DNA from: Bdellovibrionales bacterium RIFOXYC1_FULL_37_79
GTDB lineage: Bacteria > Bdellovibrionota > Bacteriovoracia > Bacteriovoracales > Bacteriovoracaceae
DNA: 64,000 nt
Direction of reading: 5' to 3'
Assembly: GCA_001770015.1 (NCBI GenBank)
Contig: MEQB01000039.1
Coordinates: 43,401 to 107,400, forward strand
The position numbers were made by a program, and so were the translations under genes. The notes under the pieces are model-generated. The model searched no databases. It was not told the origin of the DNA and worked only from the letters and a program-made list of their open reading frames with translations. This document shows positions 28,013-37,250 of this stretch, one piece after another (position 1 is the first letter of the stretch; the number at the start of each line of letters is the position of its first letter).

Positions 28013-29047
28013 ATGATTCAGTTTATTATCATACTTTTGTTGTCTCTAAGTGCCTTGGCGGTGGAAGTTACTTTTCAAGCGCCGCCATATAATTTACCTG
28101 ATCGTAATTTCCAAAATCAAAAAGAGAGTATGGTCTTAAGTGAAATGCCACCACTTAGAAAGCAAGGCAATGCCGGACATTGTTTTGCATTTTCGACAGC
28201 TTCGGCCATTGACCATTTTTTGTGTAGTAAGAAAATTTCATATTTTGATTTTGCTGATTTGTGTGTAAAAAAACTTCCCATCGTATCATCTTTGCATTTA
28301 ACCTCACTATCTGCAGGTAATAGTGACCAGGCTATCGTTGAAGGAGGATTTTCAAATGGGATACTTCTGACAATAGGACAGGCTGATCCCTATCTGATTT
28401 TAGAAACGTGCGCACCTTATGAAAATTATTTGGAATACTTGGCCCGTTATTCAGATAAAAAGCAAGGAAATGAATCATTATTTCAAACGGTCAAAAGAAT
28501 ATATAATGGGCAGCTTGAACGGCGTTATTCATGTGGTGAAGAGTTCGCGCGTACCCTTTCCCATTTTACCTCAAATCTGGATTTCGATCAGATTATTGCT
28601 TTTTCCAAAGATGCAACGTTTGAACAGATGCTATATGCGACTATCATTCCCAAGAAATGTCATGGCTCCGATAAAAGAGTAGATGTTTTTAAAGAGCTTG
28701 GTTTTGATATAAAACAAAGTAGTCAGTTTTTCCAAAACTTCAAAATTGATTATGAATATTTTTATAAAACTGTAAAGGAGCAAATCGCCGGTGATACTCC
28801 GTTAATTATCAATTTTTTTGTTGGAGCAAGTACCTCAAATAAAGATCAGGTTCATAGTGCATTGATTACCGGGATAAAAAAAGTTTGTAACGATAAACAG
28901 CAATGCCAAACCCTGTTTAAAATTCAAAATAGCTATGGGGACTGGTGGCAGTCACAATATAGTGATGGATGGGTGCTTGCGGATCCGCTCATAGAACGAA
29001 GTGTTTATATTAATCTTCCTTTGCTTTGGATTAAAAAGAGGTACTAA
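28013..29047 (+). CDS. Exported papain-like cysteine protease
   Basis: A 344-residue protein with a signal peptide (MIQFIIILLLSLSALA). The catalytic Cys is in RKQGNAGHCFAFSTASAID (about residue 57, peptidase C1 pattern), the His in DQVHSALITGI (about 282), and the Asn in IQNSYGDWW (about 306). All three catalytic positions are present. ATG 28013 lies 8 bp after the hydrolase stop; TTG 28001 is in frame. Export of a lipase-like hydrolase and a protease from one operon suits attack on a prey or host cell or on debris. Confidence 0.78.
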   Translation: MIQFIIILLLSLSALAVEVTFQAPPYNLPDRNFQNQKESMVLSEMPPLRKQGNAGHCFAFSTASAIDHFLCSKKISYFDFADLCVKKLPIVSSLHLTSLSAGNSDQAIVEGGFSNGILLTIGQADPYLILETCAPYENYLEYLARYSDKKQGNESLFQTVKRIYNGQLERRYSCGEEFARTLSHFTSNLDFDQIIAFSKDATFEQMLYATIIPKKCHGSDKRVDVFKELGFDIKQSSQFFQNFKIDYEYFYKTVKEQIAGDTPLIINFFVGASTSNKDQVHSALITGIKKVCNDKQQCQTLFKIQNSYGDWWQSQYSDGWVLADPLIERSVYINLPLLWIKKRY

Positions 29048-29049
29048 AA

Positions 29050-30021
29050 ATGAGAGATATAGCGAGATACATCATTATGGTGGTCTTATTTTTTTCTTGT
29101 TACGCGTTTGGGTGGGCCGATTGCTACACCAATGCCTTAAGTGCGGTCAAAGAAGAAATTATTAACTTTGATGAGATTGAATTTATGGCCGTGATTAATA
29201 TAAAGTTTGATTGTCAGGAAGCTTTTTTGATTGCGGATTTGAAAAAACCTTATGTGGGTACCAACTCGAAGGTGAACAACATAAGGGATGTGGCCAATTA
29301 TTTGAATTTTGATCTGGGGGATAATTCTTGGATTGATATATTAATGCCTTATTGTCGGAATGAAGCTTCATATTGGGGCCCATTTTGTATGGGAACCGAT
29401 GTGCATGCGGCTTTTAGTGTTTTACAAGATCGAGAGTTGTTGAAAATCATGCCTGCAGCGATCCGTTTACTTGGTAGAAAAATTGCTAATTTAAAGATGA
29501 CAGAAAAATATGATATTATTGAGGAGTTGAGGGGATTGTTTTCAGTTCCCAGTAAGGCCTTCTTATTGGGGTCGTTTTTAGGTCTTGATGATAATGGGGT
29601 GCAAGTTTCCAGATTGCTTGCCAACCTTTTGTATAAAAATGATTACCAAACTTATGCTAAAATATTGGCGGCCACTGTCCAACTTCAAAAAGTGGTGACC
29701 AAAAGTGTGGGGGTTTTTAATAATGAATTTGGCACGATTTTATTTTCAACCAGAACCGGCAAGGCCACCCTGGCTTCACTTGCAGAGGTAAATCATCTTA
29801 AAACTTACAAATTATATTCAAGTGTTTATTTAGGTTGTCAAATGGCCTTGAATCATGAAGGTTTTTGGGCCACGAAGAATGTTGCCTGGCTGTCTGGCAT
29901 GTCCTATGAACTTATCAAGGCCACTCGCAAAACTTGGCAGGAAGTATATGACAAAGGTAAAACAGTCAGCCAATTGATGCAGCAAGGGGCCGTGTTTGGA
30001 TATCGTCATTGTCAGCTTTAG
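29050..30021 (+). CDS. Exported protein of unknown function
   Basis: A 323-residue protein with a signal peptide (IIMVVLFFSCYAFGWA). The mature part is mostly helical with five cysteines, including NCRNEAS-like and LGCQMAL segments. No domain recognised. It starts immediately after the protease stop with AGAGG upstream, so it is the third gene of the hydrolase-protease operon; it may be an inhibitor, chaperone or accessory of the protease (inference from position only). Confidence 0.6.
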   Translation: MRDIARYIIMVVLFFSCYAFGWADCYTNALSAVKEEIINFDEIEFMAVINIKFDCQEAFLIADLKKPYVGTNSKVNNIRDVANYLNFDLGDNSWIDILMPYCRNEASYWGPFCMGTDVHAAFSVLQDRELLKIMPAAIRLLGRKIANLKMTEKYDIIEELRGLFSVPSKAFLLGSFLGLDDNGVQVSRLLANLLYKNDYQTYAKILAATVQLQKVVTKSVGVFNNEFGTILFSTRTGKATLASLAEVNHLKTYKLYSSVYLGCQMALNHEGFWATKNVAWLSGMSYELIKATRKTWQEVYDKGKTVSQLMQQGAVFGYRHCQL

Positions 30022-30037
30022 TCAAAGATGAAAATTT

Positions 30038-31183
30038 CTAATTCTGAGTGGGCGCAATAATATTGGTTTCAATGGTGCCAAGATAGGTTCCTTGAGAGAC
30101 GATGTGATCACCAGGACGTAAGAACACTTTTTTCTTGATCAGTTTTTTTATATATTTTTCTCTTATATAATCGGTGATGGTTTGGTGATAAAAAGGGCCA
30201 AGAATCCCCGTAATGATATATCGGGCGGCATATCCCAGTTTGGTGGTGGTTGATGGTGGCCTAAAGATGACTCCTTCGGGGGTTCCGGTTAACAAGGTCA
30301 TGCCTTTTTCAATAAAACCAGAGGGGATGATGGCGATATTTTCGTCGCCCCAATACCAAGTGTGTTCAGCACCTCTTTGAAACGTCATGTTTATCAAATC
30401 TCTTAGTGATAAAATCATTTTAGAAGCATTTTGATTTTGTTTCACTTCCCCGTTGAGGGTGAGGGTTAAGTCAATTGTTTGAATGAAAGTATCTACATGG
30501 TAGGGGACAATCAGAAATGAACCGGCCTGATAGTAGCCGGGTTTACTTTTAGCATCAGTTAATCCACCGGCCAGTTCCGGATGGTTTGCATCAAATTTTC
30601 GCACAATATGACTGCGATCAGACCAGTCGTTACAGACAAATAATCCAACGATGGCCTGGTCATAATCAGACATGTCGTATAGATCCCGATCAAAGGTGGC
30701 ACAGACTTCCACTTCATAATCGAGCAGCTCAGTTTTTATTACCGGGATCGTTGAATGCGTGGGAAAGATGTCGCCAATTTTGGGAAAAATAAATACATTT
30801 TTGGGATCCAAGCTGGTTTCGCTGGCGTGTTCAGGATAATTACCAGCGGCACCAATGTGTTTGGTGTGGATAAAAGTAGCAGGCAGGAGATCAGATATAT
30901 TAAACGTTTCAATGAGACTGGGATTTTTAATCAGGTTGATGAAGTAGGAAAAATCCTTGCTTCCTTTAAAAACATCCAGTGAGTAATCGGAATAGTAGTT
31001 CAACTGCTTACTTAGATTAATGGCGGAAATAGTGGCCGGAAAGACTGCGGTGACCAGCAGGGTATGGGTTTGCTGGTTTTGTTTGATTTGGGCAAGTGTG
31101 AGGGCCTGGTTAGTGGGTGCGATCATGTTGGCATAGAGATCAAAAGTAATAATGAAAAACAATAGGGGATAAAAATTTTTCAT
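30038..31183 (-). CDS. Exported fumarylacetoacetate hydrolase (FAH)-like protein
   Basis: A 381-residue protein with the FAH C-terminal fold: the metal ligands appear as E-x-E in LLDYEVEVCATF and Asp in CNDWSDRS, and GSFLIVPYH plus IPSGFIEKGMTLLTGTPEG fit the active-site loops. FAH proteins cleave C-C bonds of acylpyruvates in the cytoplasm, yet here a signal peptide is present (MKNFYPLLFFIITFDLYA). ATG 31183 has AAGGA five bases upstream; the frame continues to 31348 but without a ribosome site. Substrate unknown; export is the odd point. Confidence 0.75.
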   Translation of the reverse strand: MKNFYPLLFFIITFDLYANMIAPTNQALTLAQIKQNQQTHTLLVTAVFPATISAINLSKQLNYYSDYSLDVFKGSKDFSYFINLIKNPSLIETFNISDLLPATFIHTKHIGAAGNYPEHASETSLDPKNVFIFPKIGDIFPTHSTIPVIKTELLDYEVEVCATFDRDLYDMSDYDQAIVGLFVCNDWSDRSHIVRKFDANHPELAGGLTDAKSKPGYYQAGSFLIVPYHVDTFIQTIDLTLTLNGEVKQNQNASKMILSLRDLINMTFQRGAEHTWYWGDENIAIIPSGFIEKGMTLLTGTPEGVIFRPPSTTTKLGYAARYIITGILGPFYHQTITDYIREKYIKKLIKKKVFLRPGDHIVSQGTYLGTIETNIIAPTQN

Positions 31184-31408
31184 GAAAATCCTTGTGTGAG
31201 AGAATAATTGGTTACTCGGGCCAAAATCATGGAGACAATTGTACGATTTCAGGAAAACAAGAGCATTGATAAAAATCACAAATCTGCTTTTAATTTGAGT
31301 ATTTTTAAAAAATTTACCTACATCAAGATAAATAACGACATGTGTCAACTTTTGTGATAAGGTATGGCTGTTTTAGATTATAAATGAGTACAGAAAAGGA
31401 GAAATATT

Positions 31409-32455
31409 ATGAAAATCAATAAGTTATGTGCATTAACGCTTTCTATGGGAATCTTGGTATCTTGTAGTAAACTGGACGAAAGCACCCGAATTTCTAAAGA
31501 TATGCGGGACCGTTCGGAAAGAATGGAGATCAGTACCAATCAATTAAAACAAGATTCCAAGGCCCAGGCCATGCTGGAAGATATGCGTGCCTCTTTAAAT
31601 CATATTAGGGACACTGAAACCCTTCCTGCCATGTCAGCAGAGGCCAGTATCTTTTTTAGCTACATGCCTTTTCAAAAAATAAAGTTGAATGCTTCTGATA
31701 GAGAAAAATATATCAAAAATAGTGTGACCTTATTTTTCTTATCGCCTTACAACGAGTATCTGCCAGAAAATAACAGCGTGAATCCGGCCTGTGATGCGAA
31801 ACTTGAGCCAGTCTGTGATGTTGAAAAAAGACATCGCTTAACCGCCTTTGCGCTGGCATCCGATATTTTGGCCGATGAACAAAAGGATTTTGAGGGAAGT
31901 AATGCGCAGTCCTTTATTGCTATCCTGATAGACGCTGTTAAGCTTGGAAAAAAGATCAATGACGGTTTAATTGACCCGGCCACTTTATCTGAACATAAAA
32001 TTGGGGTTTTAAATTTTGAAACTGATATTATCAATTTTTTACAATATGTGCATAACGTGAAGTCGATTGCAGCAATTAAACAAATAGTAGATTTGGATAA
32101 GCTCAAAAAAGAAAATATTGCTTATTCGTCGCCTGACCTTACCAGTGCCGAGGAGCAAAAAATAATTCAGATGAAAAAGGTTCAAGCAATTTTAGCGTCA
32201 GTTATCATGCCCAAAACTGCTCCCATGTACAAGGCCTTGAAGGATATAGATACTTCAATGAAGATCATGGTCGCCCTATCAGAAGTTAAACAAGAGATTG
32301 TTTATTCTGAACAGGTCAAGGATGCCTATCAATTGCTGGAGGTATTACAAAAAGTTGTTGCTGCTGATAAAAAAATGGCAGAAATGAGTGTCCCGGAGAA
32401 AAACTTCAAAACATTGTTCAATGCTCTGGAAAGATTTAGTAAAATGATCAAATAG
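31409..32455 (+). CDS. Helical lipoprotein of unknown function
   Basis: A 348-residue lipoprotein (lipobox GILVSC, Cys about residue 19) that is strongly helical and charged, with coiled-coil character near the N-terminus (RDRSERMEISTNQLKQDSK). No enzyme motif. AGGAG precedes the ATG. It lies 25 bp before the GH3 gene and may be co-transcribed with it. Confidence 0.65.
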   Translation: MKINKLCALTLSMGILVSCSKLDESTRISKDMRDRSERMEISTNQLKQDSKAQAMLEDMRASLNHIRDTETLPAMSAEASIFFSYMPFQKIKLNASDREKYIKNSVTLFFLSPYNEYLPENNSVNPACDAKLEPVCDVEKRHRLTAFALASDILADEQKDFEGSNAQSFIAILIDAVKLGKKINDGLIDPATLSEHKIGVLNFETDIINFLQYVHNVKSIAAIKQIVDLDKLKKENIAYSSPDLTSAEEQKIIQMKKVQAILASVIMPKTAPMYKALKDIDTSMKIMVALSEVKQEIVYSEQVKDAYQLLEVLQKVVAADKKMAEMSVPEKNFKTLFNALERFSKMIK

Positions 32456-32480
32456 TGCATGCATTTTTTAGGAGTATTAT

Positions 32481-34382
32481 ATGATACCTTTTGTACTGGA
32501 AAGATTAAAATATGCCTGGATAAAAAAATATAAGGAACCAGGACCGATCGTTTTGGAATATTCCGGTCTTGGTAAATGCCGATTTATTCTTTTACAAACC
32601 CTTAAGTGGTTGGCGATTTTCTTTGATCTGTTTTATAAAACCACCAAAACCTTTATTTTAATCAATCTGGAGCTTTTTCGTACGAATAGTGTTAAGGAAT
32701 TGGTTCAGAAGCTTAAGCTATTTCTGCCGACTTTTATCCTAAAATCAGTCAACGATATTCAAGGAAAACTTTTTTGGAACAATTATCGTTTTGCCTGTCT
32801 GACTTCTCGAGGAAGCCAGATTATGTTACTTAAGAAAATTCTTGATCGCAATGCTGACACTGAATTTGGAAAAAAATATGGCTTCAAGGATATAAGGACA
32901 CTGGAAGATTTTCAAACCAGATTACCGGTTTTTGAATATGAGGATTTACGCCCTTATATGGAGAGGCACTGCAGGGGGGAAGCGAATGTGCTTATTAAAG
33001 AGAAACCTTTCTTGTACGCCACAACGAGTGGAACCACTGGCAAGCCTAAATATTTACCGATTACCAAAACCACTGCTAAAAATGGCCATACGGCCGTTAG
33101 TAGAATCTGGCTTTATAATTATTCCATGAAGGCCAAAAATATGTTTGATGGAAAAATCTTGGCCATTGTCAGTCCTGCGGTGGAAGGGTATGTGGAAGAT
33201 GGAACCCCGTTTGGTTCAACCTCAGGTCATATGTATAAAAGCATTCCCCAAATCATTAGAAGAAAGTATGTCATTCCCAGTTTTGTCATGGGAGTGGAGG
33301 ATTACACCGCCAAATATTATGCCGTATTACTTCTGGGACTGCGGGAAAAAAATATTACGTATTTAGCCAGCGCTAATCCCAGTACGATTTATTTGTTATG
33401 CCAGAAAATGAATGAATGGAAAGAATCCTTGATAGCGGATATAGAAAATGGAACGGTCAATGAATCCATTAAATATACCAAAGATGAGAAAGCCGAATTA
33501 CTGAAATTCCATGAAGCCGATCCCGATCGGGCGTTGGAACTTAAGGAGTTGTTTAACACCCATAAGATTCTTCGTCCCTCGGAAATCTGGCCTAATCTGA
33601 AAACGATTGGTTGCTGGACGGGTGGAAATGCCGGGAATTTCATCAAATCAATGAAATCATATTTCACGGATGATACCCAAATCAGGGATATTGGTTATCT
33701 GGCATCAGAATTGAGAGGGTCCATTCCCATTTATCCTGGGGATACTTCAGGGATTTTGACTATTCAAGAAAATTTCTTTGAATTTGCCGAAGTGGATGCG
33801 TGGAATAATGGGATTAAAGACCAGTTTAAGATGGTCCATCAATTGGAAGTGGGTAAAAGTTATTATTTATTTATGACCAACAATAGCGGACTGTATCGAT
33901 ATAATATGAACGACATTATAAAAGTCACTGGATATTTTTTAACCACTCCCATGATCGTTTTCTTACAAAAAGGAAAAGGGGTTTGTAATATAACTGGTGA
34001 AAAATTATACGAAAGCCAGATTATGGAGGCCATTGAAAAAACCAAGGAAGAAATGAATCTCCCGTTGGTTTTTTATTTTCTATACGCCAACGTGGAACAA
34101 AAATGTTATGAAATGATTGCCGAGTTCAGTACAGAAATTGGTACGGCAAATGAAGAAAAGATGCTTTTATCAATTGAAACGAAGCTAAAAAAGATTAATA
34201 TAGAATATAAGGCCAAAAGGGACTCGCTTCGACTGGGAGCGATTGTTTTAAGAAAAATCAGAAGCGGAAGTTTCAATAATTACAAGGCCAAAAAAGTTAA
34301 AGAAGGACAAAGAGAAGGCCAATTTAAAATGGTCATTTTATCGGGCGATACCAAGGTTAGGGATGAACTGCTTAGCGTATGA
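32481..34382 (+). CDS. GH3-family acyl-amido synthetase
   Basis: A 633-residue member of the GH3 family, known in plants for joining amino acids to auxin or jasmonate through an acyl-adenylate. The phosphate loop TTSGTTGKPK is at residues 181-190. The central GCWTGGNAGNF, LASELRGSIP and YLFMTNNSGLYRYNMNDIIKVTG motifs follow, and the C-terminal lid domain ends in GSFNNYKAKKVKEGQ. An N-terminal extension of about 90 residues with a hydrophobic patch (35-62) may bind membrane. AGGAG precedes the start. The next gene, 13 bp away, is a dipeptide-epimerase-like enzyme, which suggests the ligase makes an amino-acid amide. Confidence 0.85.
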   Translation: MIPFVLERLKYAWIKKYKEPGPIVLEYSGLGKCRFILLQTLKWLAIFFDLFYKTTKTFILINLELFRTNSVKELVQKLKLFLPTFILKSVNDIQGKLFWNNYRFACLTSRGSQIMLLKKILDRNADTEFGKKYGFKDIRTLEDFQTRLPVFEYEDLRPYMERHCRGEANVLIKEKPFLYATTSGTTGKPKYLPITKTTAKNGHTAVSRIWLYNYSMKAKNMFDGKILAIVSPAVEGYVEDGTPFGSTSGHMYKSIPQIIRRKYVIPSFVMGVEDYTAKYYAVLLLGLREKNITYLASANPSTIYLLCQKMNEWKESLIADIENGTVNESIKYTKDEKAELLKFHEADPDRALELKELFNTHKILRPSEIWPNLKTIGCWTGGNAGNFIKSMKSYFTDDTQIRDIGYLASELRGSIPIYPGDTSGILTIQENFFEFAEVDAWNNGIKDQFKMVHQLEVGKSYYLFMTNNSGLYRYNMNDIIKVTGYFLTTPMIVFLQKGKGVCNITGEKLYESQIMEAIEKTKEEMNLPLVFYFLYANVEQKCYEMIAEFSTEIGTANEEKMLLSIETKLKKINIEYKAKRDSLRLGAIVLRKIRSGSFNNYKAKKVKEGQREGQFKMVILSGDTKVRDELLSV

Positions 34383-34395
34383 GGGAATAAAATAG

Positions 34396-35538
34396 ATGAA
34401 AGTAAAAAAGATTGTGGTTTGGCATGAAGAGTTTCCGATGAAAGTGACTTTTAAGCATGCTCTGGCCGAAAGAAGTACTTCTTCTTCCATTATTATTAAA
34501 ATAGAATTGGAGGATGGGGAGATTGGTTATGGAGAGTGCCTGCCCAGACCTTATGTTACGGGAGAAACCATTGAATCCTCGCTTGATGCCATCAAAACCA
34601 TAATCACTCCTATGGTACTTAAAAAAGATTTTTCAGATGGAGTGGCGTTAAAAAAATTCATCCTGAGTCTTCACGATGATATTAAGATTGGGAAGAATCT
34701 AACCGCCATCTGTGCGATCGAGCTGGCCTTGATTGATGCGCTCTCCAAAAGTCAGAAAAAAAATGTTTACGAATTCTTGGGCCTTGTTCCTCAAAAGAGT
34801 TCAGTGGAATATAGTCTTATTTTGTCAGCGGATAATGAAGAAAAGATTAAAAAATATGTTAAGATTGCAAAACTGATTTGGATTAAAAATTTAAAATTGA
34901 AAGTGACTAGCTCCTTTGCAGAAAATGAGAAGGCGCTTAAGATCATCAGAAAATATTACCCGAAAGCAAACGTGAGAGTTGATGCCAATTGTATCTGGTC
35001 CGTGGAAGAGGCCATCACCCAGCTTTCGATGATGCAAAAATATGATATAGTTTCCTGTGAACAGCCTATCAAAAAAGAGGATTTTACCGGATTATCCACC
35101 TTGGTGCAAAGATTTCCCAATATTTTAATTTGTGTGGATGAATCATTGTGTTCATATCAGGATGCCAAAACATTGATCGATAATAAAAGCACCACTCTTT
35201 TGAATATCAGAATCTCAAAAAATGGTGGAATGTTTAATGCTCTGAGAATTTATGAGTATGCTAAACAAAATGGGATTGCTTGTCAGATGGGTGCCCAGGT
35301 TGGGGAGACCGCCATTTTGTCATTTTATGGGAGGGTTTTTGCTTCTATCACCGGGGATCTGATGTTTCATGAAGGATCTTTTGGTAGTAATCTTCTGTTG
35401 GAAGATGTGGTGAAGAAAAAGTATGCTTTTGGTTTTATGGGAAAAGCCTCCTCGAAGGCCCGAGGTTATGGCAATCATTTAAAAATTATTCCCGCTATCA
35501 TTGAGAAATACAAAATGGCCAGCACGGAAATAAAATAA
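34396..35538 (+). CDS. Dipeptide epimerase-like enolase-superfamily enzyme
   Basis: A 380-residue enolase-superfamily protein of the muconate-lactonising/dipeptide-epimerase group. The acid-base Lys pair is K167-x-K169 (LKLKV), metal ligands are D196 (RVDAN), E222 (CEQPI) and D248 (CVDES), and the second base is K275 (RISKNGG). This pattern fits L-Ala-D/L-Glu epimerases and N-acylamino-acid racemases. The substrate loop is not decisive. Located after the GH3 ligase with AGGGA in the gap, so they likely act on a shared N-acyl-amino acid or dipeptide. Confidence 0.85.
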   Translation: MKVKKIVVWHEEFPMKVTFKHALAERSTSSSIIIKIELEDGEIGYGECLPRPYVTGETIESSLDAIKTIITPMVLKKDFSDGVALKKFILSLHDDIKIGKNLTAICAIELALIDALSKSQKKNVYEFLGLVPQKSSVEYSLILSADNEEKIKKYVKIAKLIWIKNLKLKVTSSFAENEKALKIIRKYYPKANVRVDANCIWSVEEAITQLSMMQKYDIVSCEQPIKKEDFTGLSTLVQRFPNILICVDESLCSYQDAKTLIDNKSTTLLNIRISKNGGMFNALRIYEYAKQNGIACQMGAQVGETAILSFYGRVFASITGDLMFHEGSFGSNLLLEDVVKKKYAFGFMGKASSKARGYGNHLKIIPAIIEKYKMASTEIK

Positions 35539-35541
35539 AAT

Positions 35542-37008
35542 TTAATACAGTCGATTAGCTATTTTAAGTAGAGATGGATTGACCGCATTTTCAGTGGTGA
35601 TTTCGTCAAATAAAATGACGCCTTCGAGCCCTCCTTGGATAGAAGGCATGAGCTTGGATTGATTATTGGAGAGGCTGGTGGCAACGATCAATGCCATTCG
35701 CTGGGCCAGCGTAATATCCAAATTGTTGGGTTGAGCCCCTCGGATATCCCGGGAAAAGGATTCACAGACAATTTTGGGCCGAATGGGGATGTTGGTTTCG
35801 GTTAATTTTTGATAAAAATATTTGGCAGCATTCCCTTTTATATTTTGTTTTTTTCTCTCCTCCACCTGGAAACCTTCGGCTACCACAATGACGGCGGATT
35901 CTTTTTCATTTAAGGCGTGTACGACTTTGGCAAAATCCACCTCTATACCAGGTAAGGCCGCCAAGTGGGCCCGGGCACCAATACATGAATGTAGGGCATG
36001 GAAACCTCCATGTGCCCCCATCATCTCAATAATATAAACGCGCTTGTGGGTTCTGGCATCGGCCATGTAACAGCGGATTTTTTCGGCCCCCATTTCAACC
36101 CCGGTGTGTTCCCCGATGGTTTCTGTGCCTGACACATCAGAATCAATGGTGACTGGTATGAAAAATAAATTGATATGATCAGGAAGCAACTTGGCCAGAT
36201 TGTAAATTCCCATGAACGTGCCGTTTCCACCAATGGCCACGATAGCCTTGATCTTGCGTCTAACAATCTCCTCTGCCGCTTTTTTTTGAATATCTAGTTT
36301 GCTAAATTCTGGGAAACGTTCAGATCTAAATTGTGCCCCTCTGGCATCACTTAGCAGGGAAACATTAAACACATTTCTAATATGTTCATTTTTTTTATGT
36401 TCAGTGGAATTATATATGAGACGAACATAATCATTATCACTTGCTGATACCACGGACTTATAACCCTCTTTGGTACAGAAAACTGTGCGGCCACTTTGTT
36501 CCAGATAATTGGTTAGATAGGCAGTGACCGGATTATATCCAGGAGCACATCCTCCATCTTGAATAAGTAACACATCCATGTTTTGAAACATTTCATGAAA
36601 TTCGATCTCAGCCTGTTTAAGTTTTTTACAAAGACGCTTGCCAACATCAATTTTTGCGAGCAGTTCATCCTGGGAAAAAGGTTTTTTAATAAAATCATGG
36701 GCCCCTTTGTTCAAGGCCTTTACCTTGGCCTCATTTTGTTCACCACTTTTGGAACTCATGCCAATGATATACATGGAGTTTAGAAAATGATTGGGGTTTT
36801 CTCTCACTCTTTTTGGAAAATTAAGATTTTGTTTATCAGGCAGATTTACATCTACGAGGACGATATCGGCCTTGAATTTATTAAGGATAAAAAAACCTTC
36901 TTCAGCGGTTGTGCCATTTTTAATTTCAAATTCGTTGTTATCAAGAATATCTCTAATATAGGTGAAGGTATCAAGAGAAGTGTCTAGTACTAACACATTG
37001 ATTTTCAT
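35542..37008 (-). CDS. Response-regulator receiver domain fused to phosphofructokinase
   Basis: A 488-residue fusion. Residues 1-120 are a CheY-like receiver: acidic pocket, phosphoacceptor D53 (VLVDVNLPD), S85, and K109 before the conserved Pro. Residues ~143-488 are a phosphofructokinase domain: GGCAPGYN (152-159), AIGGNGTFMG (259-267), PVTIDSD (285-291, containing the catalytic TIDxD), EMMGAHGGF (328-336), VVAEGF, and RDIRGAQPNNLD. The usual GGDG metal-binding Asp is Asn262, and the MGR Arg is Ala332, so activity or phosphodonor may differ. ATG 37008 follows GGAG; the frame runs to 37068. No partner kinase is adjacent. It meets the epimerase gene tail to tail. Confidence 0.88.
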   Translation of the reverse strand: MKINVLVLDTSLDTFTYIRDILDNNEFEIKNGTTAEEGFFILNKFKADIVLVDVNLPDKQNLNFPKRVRENPNHFLNSMYIIGMSSKSGEQNEAKVKALNKGAHDFIKKPFSQDELLAKIDVGKRLCKKLKQAEIEFHEMFQNMDVLLIQDGGCAPGYNPVTAYLTNYLEQSGRTVFCTKEGYKSVVSASDNDYVRLIYNSTEHKKNEHIRNVFNVSLLSDARGAQFRSERFPEFSKLDIQKKAAEEIVRRKIKAIVAIGGNGTFMGIYNLAKLLPDHINLFFIPVTIDSDVSGTETIGEHTGVEMGAEKIRCYMADARTHKRVYIIEMMGAHGGFHALHSCIGARAHLAALPGIEVDFAKVVHALNEKESAVIVVAEGFQVEERKKQNIKGNAAKYFYQKLTETNIPIRPKIVCESFSRDIRGAQPNNLDITLAQRMALIVATSLSNNQSKLMPSIQGGLEGVILFDEITTENAVNPSLLKIANRLY

Positions 37009-37152
37009 GCAAAACTCCATGGTAAAAGAAATATGATCATATTGATTATAGGTTAAATTTGGGTGCAAGTAAAAAACCCAACTAACGCAATAGGATGTAT
37101 CGACTCACGCCATGCGTAATAGTTGCCTGACTTCTTGTTTGTTTTTAGGTTG

Positions 37153-37158
37153 TATAAT
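37153..37158 (+). promoter_or_regulatory. Candidate -10 box
   Basis: A perfect TATAAT about 95 bp upstream of the small secreted gene at 37251; no convincing -35 at 17 bp. Low-confidence call. Confidence 0.25.
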
Positions 37159-37210
37159 ATACCACCTCCAAGTGAAAACACATTAAAGAGTGAGTAGCTA
37201 TAATATTAAC

Positions 37211-37236
37211 AGCGTGCAATTTAATGATTGCACGCT
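37211..37236. repeat. Perfect 10-bp inverted repeat before a start codon
   Basis: AGCGTGCAAT (37211-37220) and ATTGCACGCT (37227-37236) flank a 6-base loop, five bases before the GGAGGA ribosome site of the next gene. There is no T-run. It could be an mRNA hairpin controlling translation or mRNA life, or an operator. Confidence 0.55.
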
Positions 37237-37250
37237 TATTTGGAGGAAAA

